Below are positions 58,901-61,486 of a DNA stretch of 61,486 bases, one piece after another. Below the pieces are notes generated by a model, which saw only the letters and a program-made list of their open reading frames with translations, was not told the DNA's origin and ran no database searches. This DNA is from an uncultured Methanobrevibacter sp. (GTDB lineage Archaea; Methanobacteriota; Methanobacteria; Methanobacteriales; Methanobacteriaceae). Position 1 is the first letter of the stretch, and every line of letters starts with the position of its first letter. Made by a program: the position numbers and the translations under genes. Location of the stretch: contig NZ_CAKVFS010000010.1 of NCBI RefSeq assembly GCF_934746965.1, positions 1-61,486 of the forward strand. The letters are read 5' to 3'.

Positions 58901-60709
58901 GGCAGTATCTCCAGCAAAATTACCAATGAAATCACAGTCAACTACTATAAGATTACCATTTTCTAAATAAATAGCTCCACCATTACCATAATCCAAATAA
59001 TTTTCTATAAATGAACAATTATAGAATTTAACATTACAATTCAAAATATGGAAAAATCTATTACTACTCATATTATTATTTAAAATAGTTTTTTCAGTAC
59101 CTTGACCTATAATAGTCATATTTTTACTATCAATAGTTGGACATTCTGCATATGATCCCTCTGCAAGATACATAACACCACCATTTTTAACAAAACTTAA
59201 AGCCCTCTCAATAGATTTAAATGCTTTAATCCAGCTAATACCATTATTTTCATCATCTCCATTAACCGGATCCACATAAACAGCATCTAATAAAACACCA
59301 ACAAGTGCATGATTCTGAATTTCATTATCAACAGTTACTGTAACATCATTACTTCCAGAATTAAGTGAGTATTGTTTACTAAAAACAGAACTCATCTTAC
59401 CTTTGACACTTTCAGACCCGTATTTAAATTCCAAATCCCTTGTTGGAATATTTACTACAGCCTTAGTTCCATTCAAACAGAATTTAGCAATAACTTCATA
59501 AATATTAACATCAATTTCATTAAGCTCAATATTTAAAACAACATATTTTGGAGCAGAAAGTCCATGTATTGATGAACCCCAATCAGGAGAATTACTACCC
59601 CACCAATTATTATCTATAATAACATTTTCAGAATTATAAGTATTAGAAATACCATATCCAGAATTATTAATAAAAACAGAATTATCCACAATAATACTTG
59701 CATTCATCGTCACGGATATACCAGCAACATAAGTACTACTATTATAATTATTTATGAAAACACAACCAGTAACATTACACAAGTTAGCAACTATAGAAGC
59801 AGAATTATTAATAAAATAAGAATTAGCAATATTAGCTTGACAAGTACCTCTTGAATAAACACTATTAAGACCTTTTCCATTCATAAAAGAACAATTATTT
59901 ATATTTATAGTTCCAGTATGTCCATAAATAGCATCCCCACTATTTTTAGCAACATTGTTTGTAAAAACAGAATTAGTTACCTTAAGGTCACCATTTCCTA
60001 AATAAATAGCCCCACCTTGAGCACTAGTTTGAGCATTTGCATTGTTACTTGTAAAATAACAGTCATCAACTATGAGGTTACCAGCTACTACATAAATAGC
60101 ACAACCAGGACCTCCAGTATTATCTGTAAAAGAACAACCTGTAACTTTAACAGTGACTGAATTTTCTATTTTTAAAAAACAACTACTAGCTTTTGTTAAA
60201 AAAGTCCCGTCTTTGTTTTGACCTACTAAAGCAACATTTTTAGTAATAGTCGCAGCTTCTGTGTGTTCACCATTTGCAAGGCAAATAACACCACCATCTT
60301 TAACAAGACTTAAAGCACCAGTAATAGTTTTAACAGCCGTACTCCAACTAGTACCTGTATTAGCATCATTTCCTGTTGTAGGATTTACATAAATAGTTCC
60401 AGCAGTAGCAGCTTTTACAGGTCCATTAGTGATTTCTTTTTCATATGATACCTTATAACTACTTAAGTTTATATCATTACTTGAAGATTCACCTGGAGTA
60501 ATTTCAGATGCATAAACTATATCTTCATTCGAATATTCAGATATTTCCTGTTCATCAGCCACTACATCTGTAGAAGTTGATACAGGCGTTTCTACATTAA
60601 TATTTGTCTCATTTAAGTTTAATGATGCAGAATCTTCAGCACAAACAGCCGAAACAGATAAGAACATTAAACTTAAAATCAGAAAAATAAAAATCTTATT
60701 TTTAAGTAT
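46925..60709 (-). CDS. Giant adhesin-like surface protein with beta-helix and 37 Ig-like domains
   Basis: About 4,594 residues. Start: no ATG opens the signal peptide. GGAGG (60718-60722) is followed at normal spacing by ATA (60709), then LKNKIFIFLILSLMFLSVSA, a good signal peptide; the first ATG is 60667, inside it. Residues (counted from that ATG): ~90-370 and ~475-870 are two parallel beta-helix regions (GGAIYL, NCSFxxN type); ~962-4236 are 37 Ig-like domains of about 88 residues ending in NGNDKY, AGDNNY or GNDNYN; ~4236-4580 are four C-terminal domains (KYYKNGTQY, NINGVFYNRTTDxxG). No membrane anchor or sortase-like signal. It is probably secreted and held to pseudomurein by the last domains, a role suggested for such repeats in methanogens. 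Confidence 0.88.
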   Translation of the reverse strand: MLKNKIFIFLILSLMFLSVSAVCAEDSASLNLNETNINVETPVSTSTDVVADEQEISEYSNEDIVYASEITPGESSSNDINLSSYKVSYEKEITNGPVKAATAGTIYVNPTTGNDANTGTSWSTAVKTITGALSLVKDGGVICLANGEHTEAATITKNVALVGQNKDGTFLTKASSCFLKIENSVTVKVTGCSFTDNTGGPGCAIYVVAGNLIVDDCYFTSNNANAQTSAQGGAIYLGNGDLKVTNSVFTNNVAKNSGDAIYGHTGTININNCSFMNGKGLNSVYSRGTCQANIANSYFINNSASIVANLCNVTGCVFINNYNSSTYVAGISVTMNASIIVDNSVFINNSGYGISNTYNSENVIIDNNWWGSNSPDWGSSIHGLSAPKYVVLNIELNEIDVNIYEVIAKFCLNGTKAVVNIPTRDLEFKYGSESVKGKMSSVFSKQYSLNSGSNDVTVTVDNEIQNHALVGVLLDAVYVDPVNGDDENNGISWIKAFKSIERALSFVKNGGVMYLAEGSYAECPTIDSKNMTIIGQGTEKTILNNNMSSNRFFHILNCNVKFYNCSFIENYLDYGNGGAIYLENGNLIVVDCDFIGNFAGDTASGGAICLDNGDLTLVNCKFINNTAAEEAGGAVCVNNGTVSVDNCIFINNTALKHGGAIHVDNGILSLKNSVFVNNVAGTEKEQGTGDGGAVCIYGDLTVDNCSFDSNIGLNYGGAIYQMTGKLSVTNSYFVKNRAGLFDGGAIQSSADAEIINCSFVNNTAYWEGGALASSTGISCNWTLVNCSFIGNSAGNDGGAIYFIIGNINAYNCSFDKNTASNLGDAIYIRMANIIVNDCSLISNPETNNIIKIGDRCTYNLDSNWWGNNTPDWNSLINIQEGDNVSVPNYYVVLNVDVNEIDINMYEVTVKLYLNGTQTLANIPTRDVEFRSSSEVIKGKMVNGVFKYIYTLNIGDEKDISIVVDNEVQNITLVGHQLTTDMTIIADNITYGEDLEIIVVLSSFNITGKLTIYINDNPMEVDVVNGIAKIKLSGLNAGMYAIFVSFEGNEKYSPVSDYIMLEVYKADPVLNVIIKDINYGEIFDIDVVLTGVKSVGLDGNVTVVLNDKTYQVEVKNGRGTLSGVKLPVGSYEFSANWNGNDNYNSAQDSGKFNVNKVTPVMDVDVDDINVGEDVTVTVSVPVDATGDVVITVNGKDYTVAIKDGKAVQIISGLGAGSYDVTVKYAGDNNYNAISNTVKFTVSKVTPSMDVTVDNIVFGDDLTVNVVLPADATGTLTVTVDGVDYNVAIVNGKVTKAIPGLAAGNHTVIVKYNGDDKYVTAEIAKSINVAKANPVLNVVIADVDYNNVFTIEATLNGVNNAKLTGDIIVTVYGKDYVVSVVNGKGTLTADKLDAGYYAFSAKFAGNDNYNSVIDSGSFKVNKIASTMDISVDDINVGEDVTVTVSVPVDATGDVVITVNGKDYTVAIKDGKAVQTISGLGAGSYDVTVKYAGDNNYNTISNSTKFTVSKINPVMDVTADNIIFGGDLIISALLPSDINGDVIITVDGKEYTVNVVNGKVTKPISGLTAGNHTIVVKYNGNDKYNPVEVTKTINVAKADVNLDVIIDDVNYNTIFTINAVLTGVNNAKLSGDVIVTVNGKDYTVKVVDGKGTLQGIKLSAGSYDFTAKFAENDNYNLKQISGNFKVNKIASTVDISVDDIKVGEDATITVNVPSDATGSVTITVNGKDYTVAIVNGKVVQTISGLGAGSYDVTVKYVGDNNYNASSNSAKFSVSKVTPSMDVTVDNIVFGDDLTVNVVLPVDATGSVTVTVDGMDYNVAIVDGKATQSISGLNAGNHTVIVKYNGDDKYTVAEVAKSISVAKANPVLDVIIADVDYNNVFTIEATLNGVNNAKLTGDVIVTINGKDYVVSVVNGKGTLVADKLDAGSYAFSAKFAGNDNYTAEQISGNFKVNKIDSTIDVSVDDINVGEDVTITVSVPVDATGDIIITVNGEDYTVAIVNGKAIKTITNLGAGTYDVTVKYAGDNNYNNASNITKFTVSKINPVMDVTADNIIFGDDLIISALLPADINGEVIITVDGKEYTVNVVNGKVTKTISGLNAGDHTIVVKYNGNDKYNSVEVTKTVNVAKANPTLDVIINDVNYNTVFTINAVLTGVNNAKLTGDVIVTVNGKEYTVKVVDGKGTLEGIKLPVGSYEFSAKFAGNDNYNVEQISGNFKVNKIDSTIDVSVDDIKVGDDLTITVTVPVDATGDVIVTVNGENYTVAIKDGKAVQIISGLKEGVYDVTVRYGGDNNYNTASSADKFTVSKVTPTIDVSIDNIVFGDDLTVNMVLPADATGSVTVTVDGICYNVAIVDGKATQSISGLGAGNHTVIVKYNGDDKYTVAEVAKSISVAKANPVLDVVIADVDYNNVFTIEATLNGVNNAKLTGDVIVAINGKDYVVSVVDGKGTLEGIKLSAGSYDFSAKFADNDNYNSVSDSGNFKVNKIASTIDVFVDDINVGEDVTITVSVPVDATGDVVITVNGENYTVAIVDGKAIKTIANLGAGSYDVTVIYDGDNNYNNASNITKFTVSKINPVMDVTADNIIFGDDLIISALLPADINGEVIITVDGKEYTVNVVNGKVTKTISGLNAGDHTIVVKYNGNDKYNSVEVTKTVNVAKANPTLDVIINDVNYNTIFTINAVLTGANNAKLTGDVIVTVNGKDYTVKVVDGKGTLSGIKLSVGSYDFTAKFAGNDNYNSTAVSGSFKVNKIASTIDISVDDIQVGDDLTITVSVPVDATGDVIVTVNGKDYTVAIKDGKVVQTISGLKEGVYDVTVRYDGDNNYNNTSSTAKFTVSKVNPTIDVSVDDIIFGDDLTVNVVLPADATGSVTVTVDGVDYNVAIVDGKVTKSISGLGAGNHSVIVKYNGDDKYVTAEVAKSISVAKANPVLDVIIADVDYDSVFTIESTLNGVNSAKLTGDVIVTVNGKDYVVSVVDGKGTLEGIKLSAGSYDFSAKFAGNDNYNSVSDSGNFKVNKIASTIDISVDDINVGEDVTITVSVPVDATGDVIVTVNGEDYTVAIKDGKVVQPISGLGAGSYDVTVRYDGDNNYNNASSTAKFTVSKINPVMDVTADDIVFGDDLIISALLPSDINGEVIITVDGKEYTVDVVNGKVTKVISGLNAGDHTVVVKYNGNDKYNPVEVTKTINLAKADPILNVVIGDVNYNEIFVIGAVLTGANNAKLTGDVIVTVNGKDYTIKVVDGKGTLSGIKLPAGYYDFTASWVGNDNYNSVQDSGSFKVNKITPSIDISVDDILVGDDAVITVTVPSDATGDVIITVNGENYTVAIVDGKAVQTISGLKEGVYDVSVRYAGDNNYNNASNSAKFTVSEVNPVMDVTADDIVFGDDLTIDVVLPADATGDLIITVDGENYTVTLVDGKATKTIPGLNAGNHEIIVKYPGDNKYAPVEIAKTVNVAKANPVLDVVIVDVDYNNVFTIEATLTGVNSAKLSGDVIVTVNGKNYTVRVVDGKGTLSGIKLPAGTYDFSAKFNGNNNYNPATDSGNFKVNKIASTVDISVDDIKVGEDVVINVDLPYDSTGNVIVTVDGKDYTLAVVNGKANITISGLKEGNYTVDVKYLGDNNYNGITGADKFVVSKVNPVMDVIISDIVFGDDAVVNVNLPADINGTVIISVDDVEKTVVIINGKINEIISGLNAGTHTITVKYGGNDKYAPVEVTKTVNVAKANPVLDVVIVDVDYNNVFTIEATLTGVNSAKLSGDVIVTVNGKNYTVRVVDGKGTLSGIKLPAGTYDFTASWTGNDNYNETTVTGSFHVNKINSTIDVNVNDIKVDDDEIITVTVPSDATGEIIVVINGKNYTGTIVDGKAVIKVSGLKAGNYTANIIYLGDNNYNNISTTAKFSVSKINPVMDVIISDIVFGENITVIATLPGDINGTVIISVDGVNYTAAVVNGKINKVISGLNAGTHTVIVKYMGNYKYTPVEITKTVNVAKANPVLDVVIDNINYGEVFVIDATLTGVNGAKLTGDVIVTVNGKNYTVRIINGKGTLSGVQLPAGSYDFSAKFSGNSNYNAVSASGSFNVAKANSTLNVIIDDVKIDEDITIKATLTGINNAKLSGDVTVIINGKDYTVSVVNGEGKLTIAGLHNEGVYDFTATWKGDNNYMDASVAGKFNVSKVEEYPANITIPDGVEGKNSTISIDLPDDATGEIIVIIDGKNYTGNVSNGTGSVDIPPLDKGIHNITVIYPGDDKYDPVIKEGNITVDVNKDAILIVDNVLMIYHDGSKLTVLLKDFYGNPIANATVTITINGMSYSRVTDNDGYTFLTLNLNSGDYVATVVYQGNDYYNGAEVNASVKIIQSIIGENIVKMYQNGTQFFANFTDNKGNPLANTTVKFNINGVFYERKTNEHGTARLNINLRPGEYILTAYNPVTGEQEGFNITVKAPISENHDIIKYYKNGTQYTAKVYNKDGTLAVGKNVTFNINGVFYNRTVDKKGIVTLAINLNPGKYIITAIFDRYAVGNNVTVNTVLVTKDLSMKHGDGSKFNATVLDSQGKPLANQTVIFNINGVFYNRTTDSKGIASLNINLIAGEYIITSMWNDYQIGNKITIK
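47960..57780 (-). repeat. DNA repeat field coding for the Ig-like domains
   Basis: The 37 domains come in a three-domain cycle (types ending SVAKA, FKVNKI, FTVSK), a unit of 795 bases. In the middle part the first domain alternates between two forms, so the real period is 1,590 bases. For example, sequence around 52724-53045 is repeated at 54314-54635 without a difference I can see, and 49363-49590 at 795 bases further on. Such identity points to recent unequal crossover or gene conversion. Confidence 0.8.
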
Positions 60710-60723
60710 TTTAATTCCCTCCT
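60707..60723 (-). promoter_or_regulatory. Ribosome site and non-AUG start region of the giant adhesin
   Basis: AGGAGGG at 60717-60723, seven bases, then ATA at 60709-60707 in frame. An in-frame TAG overlaps the ribosome site, so the protein cannot begin further up. ATT at 60715 and CTG at 60682 are the only other near-AUG choices before the ATG at 60667. Confidence 0.6.
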
Positions 60724-60820
60724 ATTAATCAAATTTTTTTTTAATTTTATGTAAAAAAATGATTTAGAAATATTTCATTTAATTTTTAAGTTATCAGTAA
60801 AAACTAAATTTAATTTAGCA

Positions 60821-60836
60821 TTTAGGATATCCTAAA
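60821..60836. promoter_or_regulatory. 16-base perfect palindrome in the giant adhesin promoter
   Basis: TTTAGGATATCCTAAA reads the same on both strands. It lies about 20-45 bases downstream (minus direction) of a TATA-like stretch at 60856-60885, near the expected transcription start. A second, looser dyad GACTTAG...CTAAGTC (60911-60934) lies upstream. The rest of 60724-60958 is AT-rich with no gene seen. Confidence 0.5.
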
Positions 60837-60958
60837 AAACCTTTTTTACGATTAGAAATTTATATAAAATTATATATAAATATTTAGAAAAAGTTTTGAA
60901 TGATATTTTAGACTTAGAATATCTATACTAAGTCACAATGAAAAAAAGAAAAAAAGTT

Positions 60959-60985
60959 AAAGAGAATTATAATAGAATTCTCTTT
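60959..60985 (-). terminator. Terminator of the second giant adhesin
   Basis: AAAGAGAATT (60959-60968) and AATTCTCTTT (60976-60985) form the same ten-pair stem as at 46898, with one loop base changed. Duplicated along with the gene end. Confidence 0.75.
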
Positions 60986-61486
60986 TTATTTTATTGTGAT
61001 TTTGTTTCCGACTTGGTAACCCTCCCATATGGAAGTAATAATATACTCACCTGAAAGAAGGTTAATAGCTAAACTTGCAACACCATTACTATCAGTAGTT
61101 CTATTATAGAACACACCATTCACATTGAAAGTCACAGTAACATTAGCTAACGGTTTTCCTTGACCATCAAGAACAGTAGCATTAAACTTACTACCATCCC
61201 TATGCTTCATAGATAAATCCTTAGTAAGTAAAACATTCTTCACAGTTACATTATTACCTACAGCATAACCATCAAAGATTGCAGTTATAATATATTTACC
61301 AGGATTTAAGTTAATAGCCAAAGTAACCATACCATTCTTATCAACAACCCTATTATAAAACACACCATTAATATTGAAAGTCACATTTTTACCAACAGCT
61401 AAAGTACCATCTTTATTGTAGACTTTTGCAGTGTACTGAGTACCATTCTTATAATACTTAATTATATCATGATTCTCACTAATAGG
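60986..61486 (-). CDS. C-terminal end of a second giant adhesin-like protein
   Basis: The reading frame is open to the window edge (167 codons visible). It holds the last two C-terminal domains, with the KYYKNGTQYTAKVYNKDGTL block identical to that in the giant gene, NINGVFYNRVVDKNG, and the end YQVGNKITIK. By my count about four-fifths of the last 132 residues match the other gene's end, and the terminator is shared too. So this is a paralogue in tandem on the same strand. Its full length and domain content lie outside the window. Confidence 0.85.
   Translation of the reverse strand, partial: PISENHDIIKYYKNGTQYTAKVYNKDGTLAVGKNVTFNINGVFYNRVVDKNGMVTLAINLNPGKYIITAIFDGYAVGNNVTVKNVLLTKDLSMKHRDGSKFNATVLDGQGKPLANVTVTFNVNGVFYNRTTDSNGVASLAINLLSGEYIITSIWEGYQVGNKITIK

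Noticed and set aside
1..61486. Search for tRNA, rRNA or other GC-rich structured RNA genes
   Set aside because: No intergenic stretch stands out as GC-rich or shows a cloverleaf; in a genome this AT-rich such genes would be conspicuous.

Overview
The window looks like chromosome from a gut or rumen methanogen of the genus Methanobrevibacter (Methanobacteriales). The base composition is very AT-rich, Shine-Dalgarno sites are of the GGAGG/GGTGA type, and promoters have archaeal TATA boxes. It carries Alba, archaeal-type ArgS and AspS, an archaeal SEC11-like signal peptidase, TrpB2 with TGTACA boxes upstream, and several adhesin-like proteins with Ig-like and beta-helix repeats of the kind that fill these genomes. 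The genus is inferred from gene content; no 16S gene is present.

Layout. 1-6051 (all minus): a type I restriction-modification locus, hsdR, an unrecognised 273-aa gene, a slipped hsdS fragment, hsdM and the start of an hsdS that leaves the window. 6140-15000: purD diverging from two paralogous MATE exporters, the second in an operon with a MarR regulator behind a two-box operator; then argS, signal peptidase, hemL and cbiC. 15312-16600: an Rpn/PD-(D/E)XK nuclease gene followed by a stand-alone copy of its C-terminal tail. 16602-24738: a flavoprotein, aspS, a frameshifted AAA ATPase, ilvD-hisD and a radical SAM protein. 24721-26656: a ParA ATPase, an acidic partner with a ParB-like N-terminal motif, and an upstream array of about 25 AAGTT/AACTT motifs.

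26756-31246 holds a degraded adhesin-like gene followed by three tandem copies of a small membrane-protein gene. 31396-42917 is mostly housekeeping: trpB2, a DUF1786 protein, a PHP protein, alba, leuA, a PadR-ABC exporter-beta-propeller operon, a HAD phosphatase and gatA. 42967-61486 is a surface-protein region: a repeat-rich membrane-anchored protein, an adhesin with a transglutaminase-like domain, an orphan AbrB-type antitoxin with a decayed PIN toxin, one giant adhesin of about 4,590 residues with two beta-helix regions and 37 Ig-like domains, and the end of a second, closely related adhesin.

The points most worth follow-up are the ParA module with its repeat array, the nuclease plus stand-alone tail pair, the adhesin with triplicated membrane genes (polymorphic-toxin-like layout), the two adhesin genes with a non-AUG codon exactly where the start should be, and the TGTACA boxes at trpB2. 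Several genes carry single-base indels, mostly in homopolymer runs; these may be real decay, slippage or sequencing error, and the sequence alone cannot tell which.
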